Shown here one piece after another: positions 53,757-62,837 of a stretch of DNA of 64,000 nt (the stretch's first letter is position 1; every line of letters begins with the position of its first letter). The notes below the pieces were generated by a model, which saw only the letters and a program-made list of their open reading frames with translations, did not search any database and was not told the origin of the DNA. The stretch comes from Roseateles sp. GTDB lineage: Bacteria > Pseudomonadota > Gammaproteobacteria > Burkholderiales > Burkholderiaceae_C. The stretch covers positions 51,480 to 115,479 of the forward strand of contig JAEUPJ010000069.1 in the NCBI GenBank assembly GCA_016790285.1. Direction: 5' to 3'. A program made the translations under genes and the position numbers.

Positions 53757-55070
53757 ATGCAGGATAGAACAAGCGATCCGCTGATTGATGTCAGCCAGTT
53801 GACCGTCGGGATGTTCATTCATCTCGACCTCGGCTGGATGTCGCATCCGTTTCCGCTGTCGAGCTTCAAGATCGCGTCCGCCGATCAGCTCCTCATCCTG
53901 CGTCGCCTGGGCCTGACGCAAGTCCGCTGGAGCCCCGCCAAGAGCGACCTGAACCTGCAGGCCCAGCCTGAAGCGCCACCGGCTGCCGCAGCGGCAGACG
54001 CGGCCGATGCCGCCGCGCCGCAGGCGAGCGCCCTGGCCACCGAACCCACCCCCGAAGAGCTCGCCCGCGAGGCCCACCGCCGCGCGCTCGCCGCCCAGCG
54101 CGAAACGCTGCGCCTGTGCGAGGAGCAGTACGGCGAGGCCGCCGAAGGCTTTCGCAGCGTCATGGACAAGGTCCAGTCCGACCCGCAGCAGGCACGCACG
54201 CAGGCCGAGAGCCTCACCGCAGCGCTGCTCGACAAGATGCTTGTCGAGGGTGATCTCAACATGCGCCTGCTCAACGAGGCCGCGGGCGACCGCAGCACCG
54301 CGCATGCGCTGAACGTCTGCATCATCGCGCTGCTGCTCGGCCGCGCCTTCGGGCTGGGCCGCGACGAGATGATGGACCTCGGCGTGGGCTCGCTGCTGCA
54401 CGACGTCGGCAAGCTCGAAGTCGCCGCCCGGCTGCGCCACCGCGACGAGAGCTTCACGGCCGCCGAGACGCAGGCCTACCAGCAGCACGTCGTCAAGGGC
54501 GTGGCGATTGCGCAGACCATGGGCCTGGCGCCGGGCCCGCTGCTCATCGTGGCCCAGCACCACGAACATGCGGACGGCAGCGGCTTCCCGCAGCGCATCA
54601 ACATGGACCGCATGAGCACCGGCGCGCGCATCGTCGCCTTGGTCAACCGCTTCGACGGGCTGTGCAACCCGCTCATCACGTCCAAGGCGATGACGCCGCA
54701 CGAGGCGCTCTCGCTGATGTTCGCGCAGGGGCGCAACCGCTTCGACGCGACCATGCTCAATGCCTTCATCCGCATGATGGGCGTCTACCCGCCGGGCTCC
54801 ACGGTGCAACTGACCGACGATCGCTACGCGCTGGTCGTTTCGGTCAACTCCGCGCGGCCGCTCAAGCCGCGCGTCATGGTGCACGACCCCAAGGTGCCCA
54901 AGGAAGAAGCGCTCATCCTCAACCTGGAAGAGATGCCCGACCTCGGCATCCGGCGCAGCCTCAAGCCCCAGTTCCTGCCGCGCGCCTCGCTCGACTACCT
55001 CAGCCCGCGGGCGCGCATCGCCTACTTCTTCGACTCCGTGAACACCGGCCCCGGGGAGCTTTCGACGTGA
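53757..55070 (+). CDS. HD-GYP cyclic-di-GMP phosphodiesterase
   Basis: A 437-aa protein with an N-terminal DUF3391-like domain (about residues 1-110, VSQLTVGMFIHLDLGWMSHPF), then an HD-GYP domain. The metal ligands His215-Asp216 are in LLHDVGK, and the signature is HHEHADGSGFP (268-278; GFP replaces GYP). It should hydrolyse cyclic di-GMP to GMP or pGpG. Its TGA overlaps the GTG of the following GGDEF/EAL gene (GTGA at 55067-55070), so the two are translated together. Confidence 0.93.
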   Translation: MQDRTSDPLIDVSQLTVGMFIHLDLGWMSHPFPLSSFKIASADQLLILRRLGLTQVRWSPAKSDLNLQAQPEAPPAAAAADAADAAAPQASALATEPTPEELAREAHRRALAAQRETLRLCEEQYGEAAEGFRSVMDKVQSDPQQARTQAESLTAALLDKMLVEGDLNMRLLNEAAGDRSTAHALNVCIIALLLGRAFGLGRDEMMDLGVGSLLHDVGKLEVAARLRHRDESFTAAETQAYQQHVVKGVAIAQTMGLAPGPLLIVAQHHEHADGSGFPQRINMDRMSTGARIVALVNRFDGLCNPLITSKAMTPHEALSLMFAQGRNRFDATMLNAFIRMMGVYPPGSTVQLTDDRYALVVSVNSARPLKPRVMVHDPKVPKEEALILNLEEMPDLGIRRSLKPQFLPRASLDYLSPRARIAYFFDSVNTGPGELST

Positions 55071-57202
55071 ACCCCAGCCGCGAGGCAGGTCCTGAACTGC
55101 CTCGCACGCCCGAGGCGCCGTCCTTGATCGGCGCCCTCCTCGAAGGCCTGCCCGAACCGGCCTGGCTGGTAGACGGCCAGAGCCTCACGGTCAGCGTCAT
55201 CAACCGTGCGGCGCTGCGCCTGCTCGGCCTGAAGCCCGAGCGCGCCATCGGCCAGTCGCCGGCGCTGCTGTGCGGCTCGCTCGAAGACGAAGCCTTCTGG
55301 CAGGGCGCAGCCCGCGACCCCTTCGCGCGCATCCGCTCCGACACCGTCCTCACGCACAGCGACGGCCAGCCACGCTGGGTGAGCCGCAGCATCAGCCCCG
55401 TCCACACGCCCGAGGGTGCCCGCTACTGGCTGGTGCTGCTGCACGACCAGACCCGCCGCCGGCGCGCCGAGGCCGAGCGCGAGACGCTGCTGGCCGAACT
55501 GCGCGCCACCCTCGAATCCACCGCGGACGGCATCCTCGTGGTGGACCTCGGGGGCCGCGTGCGCAGCTTCAACCGCCGCTTCGCCAAGCTCTGGGGCCTG
55601 CCCGGCGGCCTGTTGCACGAACCCGGCGATGCGGGCCTGTGGCTCAGCCTGCAGCGCGTCATGCGCGACGGCGAGCAATACCGGCAGCGCATCGAGGCTT
55701 TGCTGGATGCGCCGCTGATGCGCTCCAGCGACGTGCTCCGCCTGGCCGATGGCCGCGTGCTGGAACAGGTGTCGCTGCCGCAGATGAGCCGCGGCGAGCC
55801 CATCGGCCGCGTGTTCTCCTTCCGCGACCTCAGCGAGAAGCTCGCCGCCCACCAGCGCATCGAGGAACTCGGCCGCTCCGACGTGCTCACCGGCGCGCCC
55901 AACCGCCGCGCACTGGCTGACCGCATCGTGCAGCAGATGGCGGCCGTCGAGACCGGCGAGCCGTCGCCCGTCTTCGCGCTGCTGCACCTGGACCTGGACC
56001 GCTTCAAGCAGATCAACGACACCCTGGGCCACAGCTACGGCGACCGCGTGCTGCGCGAGGTCGTCGAGCGGCTGCGCAGCGCGGCAGGTGCCAACGACAC
56101 CCTGGCCCGCCTGGGTGGCGACGAGTTCGCGCTGCTGGTGGACGGGGCCCAGATGTTCGAGGCCGAGGCAGCGGCGCGTCGGGTGCAGCAGGTCCTGGCC
56201 CAGCCCTTCACCTTCGACACGCTGAGCTTCACCGTCACCGCCAGCTGCGGCATCGCGCTCTACCCGGGCGATGGCAACACGCCGGACGAGCTCATGGCCA
56301 GCGCCGAGCGGGCCATGCACTGGGTGAAGGAGGGCGGCCGCGCGGGCTTCCGGTTCCATGTGCCGCGCAAGGAGGTGGACCTGCTCTACCGCATGCGGCT
56401 GGACCACGACATGCGCCAGGCGCTCGCCGAAGGGCGCTTCCGTCTGCACTACCAGCCACAAGTCGAACTCGGCAGCGACCGCGTCATCGGCGCCGAAGCC
56501 CTCATCCGCTGGCGCGACCCGCAGCGCGGCGACATCTCGCCCGCGGAGTTCATTCCGCTGGCCGAGGAGAGCGGCTTCGTCGTCGCCATCGGCGAATGGG
56601 TGCTGCGCGAAGCGGTGGCCCAGGCCGCCCACTGGCTCAGCCGCGGCCTGCGCATGCCCGTGGCCGTCAATGTGTCGGCGCTGCAGTTCCAGCAGGCGCA
56701 CTTCGTCGAGACGGTCGCCGACGCGCTGCGCGACTCGATGCTGCCGGCCAGCATGCTCGAGCTGGAGCTGACCGAAGGCGTGCTGCTGGGCGACGTGGAC
56801 GAGGCCCTGAAGCGCATGCAGGCGCTCGCCGCGCTGGGCGTGACCCTGTCCATCGACGACTTCGGCACGGGCTATTCGTCCCTGGCCTACCTCAAGAGCT
56901 TCCCCATCCAGCGGCTCAAGATCGACCGCAGCTTCGTGCAGGGGCTGCCGGGCGATGCCAGCGACGTCGGCATTGCCAACGCCATCGTCCAGATGGGCCG
57001 GGCCCTGGGCCTGCAAGTCATCGCCGAGGGCGTCGAGACCGAAGCCCAGCGTGACTTCCTCGCCCAGGCGGGCTGCCACGAGTTCCAGGGCTATCTCTTC
57101 GCGCGGCCGCTGCGGCCCGACGAGTTCGAGCAGCGCGTGCGACCACGCCGCCACGTCGTGGACTCGCCCGTCTCCGGGTGGCTGGGCCTGGCCAACGGTT
57201 GA
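55067..57202 (+). CDS. PAS-PAS-GGDEF-EAL cyclic-di-GMP enzyme coupled to the HD-GYP gene
   Basis: A 711-aa soluble protein, GTG start at 55067 in the overlap. Two PAS-like domains cover about residues 15-130 and 140-270. GGDEF at 350-354 lacks an RxxD site (GAND in its place). The EAL domain has EALIRW from 477, ELTEGVLL, DDFGTGYSSL, KIDRSFV and IAEGVETEAQ, all as in active phosphodiesterases. Two phosphodiesterase-type proteins in one unit suggest a net c-di-GMP-lowering module, with GGDEF perhaps a GTP sensor. Signals for the PAS domains are unknown. Confidence 0.93.
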   Translation: MNPSREAGPELPRTPEAPSLIGALLEGLPEPAWLVDGQSLTVSVINRAALRLLGLKPERAIGQSPALLCGSLEDEAFWQGAARDPFARIRSDTVLTHSDGQPRWVSRSISPVHTPEGARYWLVLLHDQTRRRRAEAERETLLAELRATLESTADGILVVDLGGRVRSFNRRFAKLWGLPGGLLHEPGDAGLWLSLQRVMRDGEQYRQRIEALLDAPLMRSSDVLRLADGRVLEQVSLPQMSRGEPIGRVFSFRDLSEKLAAHQRIEELGRSDVLTGAPNRRALADRIVQQMAAVETGEPSPVFALLHLDLDRFKQINDTLGHSYGDRVLREVVERLRSAAGANDTLARLGGDEFALLVDGAQMFEAEAAARRVQQVLAQPFTFDTLSFTVTASCGIALYPGDGNTPDELMASAERAMHWVKEGGRAGFRFHVPRKEVDLLYRMRLDHDMRQALAEGRFRLHYQPQVELGSDRVIGAEALIRWRDPQRGDISPAEFIPLAEESGFVVAIGEWVLREAVAQAAHWLSRGLRMPVAVNVSALQFQQAHFVETVADALRDSMLPASMLELELTEGVLLGDVDEALKRMQALAALGVTLSIDDFGTGYSSLAYLKSFPIQRLKIDRSFVQGLPGDASDVGIANAIVQMGRALGLQVIAEGVETEAQRDFLAQAGCHEFQGYLFARPLRPDEFEQRVRPRRHVVDSPVSGWLGLANG

Positions 57203-57239
57203 GCCACCCGCGGGCGGGCCGGGCGCGCACAATGCGGCC

Positions 57240-57563
57240 ATGCTCTACCGCTTCAAATCCAAGGCGGGTGCGGACGTCATCATGATGGCCGACGCCGCAG
57301 ACCCCGTCTTTCGCCTGATGGGACGAGACCCTGCGCCGCAGGGCATCTTCGAAGCTGCCGCGTTGCCGGGCTATATCCAGCAGCTCGAGGCTGGCGTGGC
57401 CGCCGACGAGACGCAGTTCCAGCGCGCCGTCGACGAGGCCAAGGCCGCCGGGCAGCCGGCACCGCGCCGCCAGGGCGTGTCCCTGCGTCAGCGCGCCTGG
57501 CCGCTGCGCGAGCTGATGCAGCGCAGCGCCAAGGAAGGCGCCGACGTCGTCTGGGGCGTGTAG
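57240..57563 (+). CDS. DUF1840 family protein
   Basis: A 107-aa protein starting MLYRFKSKAGADVIMM and ending LMQRSAKEGADVVWGV, the typical whole-length pattern of DUF1840, a betaproteobacterial/gammaproteobacterial family without known function. The middle is a variable linker (AGQPAPRRQ). Its TAG shares a base with the GTG start of the histidine phosphatase gene, so they are coupled. Confidence 0.93.
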   Translation: MLYRFKSKAGADVIMMADAADPVFRLMGRDPAPQGIFEAAALPGYIQQLEAGVAADETQFQRAVDEAKAAGQPAPRRQGVSLRQRAWPLRELMQRSAKEGADVVWGV

Positions 57564-58207
57564 TGCTGGAGCAGGCGACCCGGCTCGTCGTCATCCGGCA
57601 CGGCGAAACGCTCTGGAACCGCGCCACGCGCATCCAGGGCCACACCGACATCTCCCTCAGCGCCCTGGGCCTGGCCCAGGCCGAACGGCTCGCACAGGCC
57701 TTGGCCGACGAGCCGCTTGCGGCCATCTACGCCAGCGACCTCAGCCGTGCACGCCAGACTGCCGAGGCGGTCGCCGCACCGCATGGCCTGCCCGTGCGCC
57801 AGGACAGCGGCCTGCGCGAGCGGGCCTTCGGGCGTTTCGAGGGCCTGAGTTGGCAGGAGATCGACCAGGGTTACCCCGAGGATGCCGCCCGTTGGCGGCG
57901 GCGTGAGCCCGATTTCCCAGTGGGCGGGGGCGAGAGCCTGCTGGCGTTCAGCGCCCGCTGCCTGGACGCCGCGCGTCGCGCGGCGGCGGCCCATCCGGGC
58001 CAGACCATCGCGCTCGTGGCGCATGGGGGCGTGCTCGACTGCCTGTACCGCGCCGCCACCCGTGTCGCGTTGGACGCGCCGCGCAGCTGGCAGCTGGGCA
58101 ACGCCACCATCAACCGGCTGCTGGCCACGCCCGAGGGCTTCACCCTCGTCGGCTGGAATGACGACCAACATTTGGCGGGCCTGAGCGCCGACGACATCGC
58201 GGCCTGA
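57563..58207 (+). CDS. Histidine phosphatase (phosphoglycerate mutase-like)
   Basis: A 214-aa enzyme of the histidine phosphatase superfamily. The phosphoacceptor motif is VVIRHGETLWN (catalytic His in RHGE), SDLSRARQTAE follows, and the second catalytic His is in LVAHGGVLDC. These proteins are often annotated as GpmB but usually act as broad phosphatases. The start is GTG 57563, one base into the previous stop. Confidence 0.92.
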   Translation: MLEQATRLVVIRHGETLWNRATRIQGHTDISLSALGLAQAERLAQALADEPLAAIYASDLSRARQTAEAVAAPHGLPVRQDSGLRERAFGRFEGLSWQEIDQGYPEDAARWRRREPDFPVGGGESLLAFSARCLDAARRAAAAHPGQTIALVAHGGVLDCLYRAATRVALDAPRSWQLGNATINRLLATPEGFTLVGWNDDQHLAGLSADDIAA

Positions 58208-58289
58208 AGCGGGACGGCGTTCCATTCCTCCCCAAAAGGCACTGTTGCATCCACGCGTCGCTCATGTCGGGTCCGGCAAGAGCCGCTCC

Positions 58290-58295
58290 TATACT
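58290..58295 (+). promoter_or_regulatory. Possible -10 element of the porin gene
   Basis: TATACT lies 63 bp before the porin ATG in the 150-bp gap. A clear -35 is not seen at 16-18 bp, so the call is weak. Confidence 0.35.
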
Positions 58296-58357
58296 GGCTG
58301 TCACTGTCCTTCAGGCAGGGTTTACCGCCCCGCCCAACCTTTCTGAAAAGGCAAACG

Positions 58358-59308
58358 ATGAAGAAGATTGCGCTCGTCGCCGCTCTGGCCGCCACCGCCG
58401 CCGCTCCGGCATTCGCTCAAAGCGTCACCCTGTGGGGCCGCCTGAACACCACCGTCGAAAGCCAGAAGATCGGCTCGCAAGACCGCAAGACCGTGGTCCA
58501 GAACAACTCTTCGCGCCTTGGCTTCAAGGGCACGGAAGACCTCGGCGGCGGCCTGAAGGCCTCGTTCTCCCTGGAGCACGGCCTGAACAGCGACACCGGC
58601 GCTGCCACCGGCGGCACCACCTTCTGGAACCGCGCTTCGTGGGTCCAACTGGAAGGCAGCTTCGGCGGCGTCCGTCTGGGCAAGTGGTTCCCGGGTTCGT
58701 ACTTCGCGACCGCTGACTACGTCAGCAACCACAATCACGACACCGGCACCTCTGCCGACAACCTGTACGCCACGCAGTTCCAGACCAACAACAAGGTCTC
58801 GTACTTCACCCCGACCGCTGGCGGCTTCTCCGCTGAGCTGTCCGTGAGCGCTGGCGAAGGCGCCACGACCCGCGCGACCGACGTTGCCATCAACTACGAC
58901 ATGGGCCCCGCCCACGCCGGTTTCGGCTACGAGAAGAAGGGTGACTTCACCCAGTTCGCCGTGCGCGGCCTGTACGAATTTGGCCCCCTGATCGTCGGTG
59001 GCTACATCCAGCGCGCCGAGAACAGCTTCGGCGCCGCCGGCAAGAAGAACTGGAACGTCTGGCGCGCCTCCGGCATGTACGTCGTTGGTCAGTCCGAGTT
59101 CCACGTGAACTTCGGCAAGGCAGACAACATCCTCGTCGACGACGGCGCCAAGCAGCTGACCCTCGGCTACAACTACAACCTGAGCAAGCGCACCAAGGTG
59201 TACGGCTTCTGGACGAAGACCGACAACCAGTCCAAGGGCACCTACGCCACGGGCGCTGCCGGCCAGGACTTCTCGTCGCTGGCTGCTGGTATCCGCCACA
59301 ACTTCTGA
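58358..59308 (+). CDS. Gram-negative trimeric porin (Burkholderiales type)
   Basis: A 316-aa outer-membrane protein. The signal peptide MKKIALVAALAATAAAPAFAQ is followed by SVTLWGRLNTTVE, the usual first beta strand of Burkholderiales porins. SSRLGFKGTEDLGGGLKASF is the second landmark, and the final strand SSLAAGIRHNF ends in phenylalanine, the BAM recognition residue. Codon use is less extremely GC-rich than neighbours, as expected for a highly expressed gene. A terminator follows. Confidence 0.95.
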   Translation: MKKIALVAALAATAAAPAFAQSVTLWGRLNTTVESQKIGSQDRKTVVQNNSSRLGFKGTEDLGGGLKASFSLEHGLNSDTGAATGGTTFWNRASWVQLEGSFGGVRLGKWFPGSYFATADYVSNHNHDTGTSADNLYATQFQTNNKVSYFTPTAGGFSAELSVSAGEGATTRATDVAINYDMGPAHAGFGYEKKGDFTQFAVRGLYEFGPLIVGGYIQRAENSFGAAGKKNWNVWRASGMYVVGQSEFHVNFGKADNILVDDGAKQLTLGYNYNLSKRTKVYGFWTKTDNQSKGTYATGAAGQDFSSLAAGIRHNF

Positions 59309-59327
59309 TCCTCGCGATCCGAAGAGA

Positions 59328-59354
59328 CAAAGCGCCCCGCGGGGCGCTTTTTTC
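59328..59354 (+). terminator. Intrinsic terminator after the porin gene
   Basis: The perfect stem AAAGCGCCCC-GCGGGGCGCTTT is followed by TTTTTT on the plus strand. Because it is palindromic with A's before it, it may also stop transcription from the minus-strand ruvB operon. Confidence 0.9.
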
Positions 59355-59405
59355 ATGGGCGTTCGCTGTCGGGTGGGCGCCGTGCGGCGCGGCGCCCGGC
59401 AGGCG

Positions 59406-60434
59406 CTACTCGGAGAAGAGGTCGGTGCGGCTGGGTGGCGCCAGCCCCAGGTGGCGCCAGGCCGCCAGCGTGGCCACGCGGCCGCGCGGCGTGCGCTGGA
59501 GGAACCCCTGCTGGATGAGGTAGGGCTCGATGACGTCTTCGATCGTGCCTGCCTCCTCGCCGATGGCGGCTGCCACGTTCTCCAGGCCCACGGGGCCGCC
59601 GTCGAAGCGGTGCACGATGGCCTCCAGGAACTTGCGGTCCATGAGGTCGAAACCCTGGGGGTCGACGTCCAGCATGGCGAGCGCCTTGTCGGCGATGCCC
59701 GCGACGATCCGGCCGTCAGCCTTGACCTCGGCGTAGTCGCGCACGCGGCGCAGCAGCCGGTTGGCGATGCGTGGCGTGCCGCGGGAGCGGCGGGCAATCT
59801 CCAGCGCGCCGTCGGCGTCGATGGGGGCGCCGAGCAGCCCCGCCGAGCGGGTCACGATGCGCTGCAGCTCGGCCGGTGTGTAGAACTCCAGCCGCGCCAC
59901 GATGCCGAAGCGGTCGCGCCGCGGGTTGGTCAGCATGCCGGCGCGGGTGGTGGCGCCGACCAGCGTGAAGGGGGGCAGGTCGAGCTTGACCGAGCGCGCC
60001 GCCGGGCCCTCGCCGATCATGATGTCGATCTGGAAGTCCTCCAGCGCCGGGTAGAGGATCTCCTCCACCACCGGCGAGAGGCGGTGGATCTCGTCGATGA
60101 ACAGCACGTCGTGAGGTTCGAGGTTGGTGAGGATCGCCGCCAGGTCGCCGGCGCGTTCCAGCACCGGCCCGGAGGTGTGGCGCAGGTTGACGCCCATTTC
60201 GTGGGCGATGATGTGCGCCAGCGTCGTCTTGCCCAGGCCCGGCGGGCCGAACAGCAGGACATGGTCGAGCGCTTCCTTTCGCTTGCGTGCCGCCTCGATG
60301 AAGATCGACAGCTGGTCGCGGATCTTCTGCTGGCCGACGTATTCCTCCAGCCGGCGCGGGCGCAGCGCACGCTCGATCTGCGCTTCCTGCGAGGACTCGG
60401 GCGCGGCGGAAATCAGGCGGTCGGTCTCGATCAT
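59406..60434 (-). CDS. ruvB: Holliday junction branch-migration ATPase RuvB
   Basis: A 342-aa AAA+ motor that drives branch migration with RuvA. Walker A is GPPGLGKTT, Walker B LFIDEIHR, sensor 1 in GATTRAGML and the arginine finger region in NPRRDRFG. The C-terminal winged helix ends [12 protein letters not shown]. The N-terminus [25 protein letters not shown] reads more like Rhodocyclales than Burkholderiales RuvB, by memory. Its ATG overlaps the stop of the AI-2E-type gene (ATGA). Confidence 0.96.
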   Translation of the reverse strand: MIETDRLISAAPESSQEAQIERALRPRRLEEYVGQQKIRDQLSIFIEAARKRKEALDHVLLFGPPGLGKTTLAHIIAHEMGVNLRHTSGPVLERAGDLAAILTNLEPHDVLFIDEIHRLSPVVEEILYPALEDFQIDIMIGEGPAARSVKLDLPPFTLVGATTRAGMLTNPRRDRFGIVARLEFYTPAELQRIVTRSAGLLGAPIDADGALEIARRSRGTPRIANRLLRRVRDYAEVKADGRIVAGIADKALAMLDVDPQGFDLMDRKFLEAIVHRFDGGPVGLENVAAAIGEEAGTIEDVIEPYLIQQGFLQRTPRGRVATLAAWRHLGLAPPSRTDLFSE

Positions 60435-61462
60435 GGCTGCGACGCGGTCCACTTCTCGGCGAGAACGTGGCCGAGCGCCAGCAGCACCGGGCCGAGGAAG
60501 ATGCCGATGAAGCCGAAGGCCAGCACCCCGCCGAAGACCCCCAGGGCGATCAGCAGGATCGGCAGGCTGGCGGTGCGGCTGATCAGCAGCGGCTTGACGA
60601 AGTTGTCCACGCTGCTGATCACGGCCACGCCCCACACCGCCATGAAGATGGCCCAGCCGGTCTGGCCCTGGTCGTAGAGCCAGAAGGCGGCGCCGCCCCA
60701 GATCAGCGGCGGCCCGACCGGCACCATCGAGAGGAAGAAGATCGCCGCGGCGAGCAGCATGGCACCGGGCACGCCGGCAATCAGGAAGCCGATCAGCGCC
60801 ACCAGCGCCTGCGCGGCGGCGGTGCCGACGATGCCGACCATCACCCCCATCACCGTGTTGCGGGCCAGCCCCAGCATCTGTTCCCCCAGCGCGCCGCCGA
60901 GCCGGCGGCTGCCGCTTTGCAGGCGCGCGACCAGCGCCGCGCCGTCGCGGTAGAAGAAGAAGCCGATGAACAGCACCAGCACCAGCTGCAGCAGGCCCTC
61001 GCCGGTGAGCGCCACGGTCTTCAGCAGCACCGTGCGCGCCGGATCGTAGAGCTGCTTGAGCAGCTTGTTGAACTCCTCGCGGCTCTCGGCCAGGCTCTGC
61101 CAGTAGGCGACGAGCTGGTCGCCGACGAGCGGGATGCGGGCGAGCCATTCGGGCGGGCCGTGCAGGGCGCGCTCGATCACCCCGCGCAGCTTTTCCGTGA
61201 GCGGCGGCACTGCGTCGGCGACGCCGAGGGCGAGGAACACCATCGGCAGCAGCACGACCAGCATCAGCAGCAGGGTCATCAGCGTGGCGGTGAGGGCCGG
61301 CCGGCCGCCGAGGCGCTCGAGCAGCCAGGCATGCAGCGGCCAGGTGGTGACGCAGACGATGGCGGCGAAGAGGATGGCCGCGATGAAGGGCTGCAGGATC
61401 AGGAAGCAGCCGAGCGCCAGCAGGGTGACGAGGACGATGCGGGCGAGATTCTTGTAGTCCAT
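60431..61462 (-). CDS. AI-2E family transporter (PerM-like)
   Basis: A 343-aa inner-membrane protein with about eight hydrophobic helices: the N-terminal [25 protein letters not shown], a soluble middle, and a C-terminal set ending [21 protein letters not shown]. The family exports or exchanges ions or small molecules; AI-2 transport is not established for most members. It lies between ruvA and ruvB in a run on the minus strand and overlaps ruvB. Confidence 0.92.
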   Translation of the reverse strand: MDYKNLARIVLVTLLALGCFLILQPFIAAILFAAIVCVTTWPLHAWLLERLGGRPALTATLMTLLLMLVVLLPMVFLALGVADAVPPLTEKLRGVIERALHGPPEWLARIPLVGDQLVAYWQSLAESREEFNKLLKQLYDPARTVLLKTVALTGEGLLQLVLVLFIGFFFYRDGAALVARLQSGSRRLGGALGEQMLGLARNTVMGVMVGIVGTAAAQALVALIGFLIAGVPGAMLLAAAIFFLSMVPVGPPLIWGGAAFWLYDQGQTGWAIFMAVWGVAVISSVDNFVKPLLISRTASLPILLIALGVFGGVLAFGFIGIFLGPVLLALGHVLAEKWTASQP

Positions 61463-61494
61463 GGGCAGGAAATTGTACCCGCGCGATGGCCTGT

Positions 61495-62070
61495 TCAGGT
61501 TTTCGAGAGGGTCTTCAGCGCCTGACGGATACCGTCGGACACCGACACCTCGGCGGGCAGGGCCTTCAGCGCAGTCTGTGCCTCGCGCTCGTTGTAGCCC
61601 AGGGCGAGCAGCGCGTTGAGGATGTCGTTGGTCGACGAGACGGCCGCCGCCGGCGCCACGGCAACGATGCCCTTCATGCGGTCGCGCAGTTCCAGCAGCA
61701 GGCGTTCCGCCGTCTTCTTACCGATGCCGGGGATCTTCGTCAGGCGGCCGGCCTCCTGCGCCGCCACCGCCTGGGCGAGCTCGGCCACCGAGAGGCCGGA
61801 GAGCACCGCCAGGGCGGTGCGAGCGCCGATGCCGGAGATCTTCAGCAGCTGGCGGAAGGCGGCGCGCTCGGCCTCGCTGGCGAAGCCGAACAGCTGGTGG
61901 GCGTCCTCGCGCACCGCCAGGTGGGTGTGCAGGGTGACGCTCTCGCCGGCGGCGGGCAGGTTGTAGAAGGTGCTCATCGGCACGTCCACCTCGTAGCCGA
62001 CGCCGGCGACCTCGAGCGTGATCTGCGGCGGATTCTTTTCGACGAGTATGCCGGTCAGGCGGCCGATCAT
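61495..62070 (-). CDS. ruvA: Holliday junction recognition protein RuvA
   Basis: A 191-aa protein. Domain I begins [16 protein letters not shown], domain II has two helix-hairpin-helix motifs ([14 protein letters not shown] and [14 protein letters not shown]), and domain III ([14 protein letters not shown]) contacts RuvB. ATG 62070 matches the family start. A transcription terminator lies 40 bp upstream on the minus strand, so ruvA may need its own promoter or read-through. Confidence 0.96.
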   Translation of the reverse strand: MIGRLTGILVEKNPPQITLEVAGVGYEVDVPMSTFYNLPAAGESVTLHTHLAVREDAHQLFGFASEAERAAFRQLLKISGIGARTALAVLSGLSVAELAQAVAAQEAGRLTKIPGIGKKTAERLLLELRDRMKGIVAVAPAAAVSSTNDILNALLALGYNEREAQTALKALPAEVSVSDGIRQALKTLSKT

Positions 62071-62109
62071 GGGGTGCTCCCTGGTGAGCTGGCGATTGTA
62101 GCGGGAGTG

Positions 62110-62200
62110 CAAAAAAAAAGCGCCCTGCAACGAGGGCGCTGGGCACACGGACGGCGTGTGTAAAACTTGCAGGGGAGGAAGTGCTTACCTGCAAGCGTAT
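62110..62200 (-). ncRNA. Possible small RNA with anti-Shine-Dalgarno loop between ruvC and ruvA
   Basis: On the minus strand a perfect 8-bp stem CTTGCAGG/CCTGCAAG (62195 to 62166) encloses a 14-nt loop holding TTCCTCC, complementary to a GGAGGAA ribosome-binding site. A second hairpin CACACG/CGTGTG (62160-62144) follows, then a strong terminator AGCGCCCT/AGGGCGCT (62140-62119) with nine T's. This three-hairpin layout is that of known Hfq-type sRNAs. A promoter is not convincing (TAATAC at 62202-62197 is too close), so it might instead be a leader or attenuator. Confidence 0.4.
62111..62140 (-). terminator. Intrinsic terminator between ruvC and ruvA
   Basis: AGCGCCCT-CGTTGC-AGGGCGCT followed by a T9 run on the minus strand. 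It would end transcripts from yebC-ruvC or from the putative small RNA. Confidence 0.9.
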
Positions 62201-62289
62201 TAGACTCCAACCCGGGACCCGTCCGCATCATCCAATCGGGTGATACCGAAAGTAATACGCCTGTAATGACAAGGAGTTAGGCGAATGGC

Positions 62290-62832
62290 CTAACCGAGCC
62301 GGCCGCGCCGCACGCGCAGCCCGGCGGTGGACAGGGCGCCCAGGCCCTGGCCGCCGTGGGCGTGGCAGATGGCGCAGGCCAGGGCGTCGGCGGCGTCCGG
62401 GCTGGGGTCCCCCGGCAGGGCCAGCAGGCGCCGCACCATGTGCTGCACCTGCTCCTTGGCGGCGTGGCCGTTGCCGACCACCGACTGCTTGACCTGCAGG
62501 GCGGTGTATTCGGCGACGGGCAGCTCGGCATCGACCGCGGCGCAGATGGCGGCGCCGCGCGCCTGGCCGAGCAGCAGGGTGGACTTCGGATTGACGTTGA
62601 CGAAGACGATCTCGACGGCGACTTGCTGCGGGCGGTGCTCGGCAATCACTTCGCGCAGGCCGCCGAGGATGGTCTTCAGGCGCAGCGGCAGGGCGCCGTC
62701 ATCGGGCGTCTTGACGCAACCGCTGGTGACGTAGGCGAGCCGGGTGCCGTGTTTCTCGATGATGCCGAAGCCGGTGACCCGCAGGCCGGGGTCGACGCCG
62801 AGGATGCGGATGGGCGCCGCGGCGTCCCCCAC
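62290..62832 (-). CDS. ruvC: Crossover junction endodeoxyribonuclease RuvC
   Basis: A 180-aa Holliday junction resolvase. The catalytic acidic residues are in [14 protein letters not shown] (Asp), VAVEIVFV (Glu) and [13 protein letters not shown] (two Asp). [14 protein letters not shown] is the family signature. The start is GTG 62832 ([12 protein letters not shown]), 5 bp after the yebC stop; the long open frame upstream is the yebC overlap. With yebC it is probably one transcript. Confidence 0.94.
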   Translation of the reverse strand: MGDAAAPIRILGVDPGLRVTGFGIIEKHGTRLAYVTSGCVKTPDDGALPLRLKTILGGLREVIAEHRPQQVAVEIVFVNVNPKSTLLLGQARGAAICAAVDAELPVAEYTALQVKQSVVGNGHAAKEQVQHMVRRLLALPGDPSPDAADALACAICHAHGGQGLGALSTAGLRVRRGRLG

Positions 62833-62837
62833 GGCCC

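Noticed and set aside
58208-58357. A regulatory RNA upstream of the porin gene
   Set aside because: No stable paired stems or terminator are visible; only a possible -10 element can be supported.
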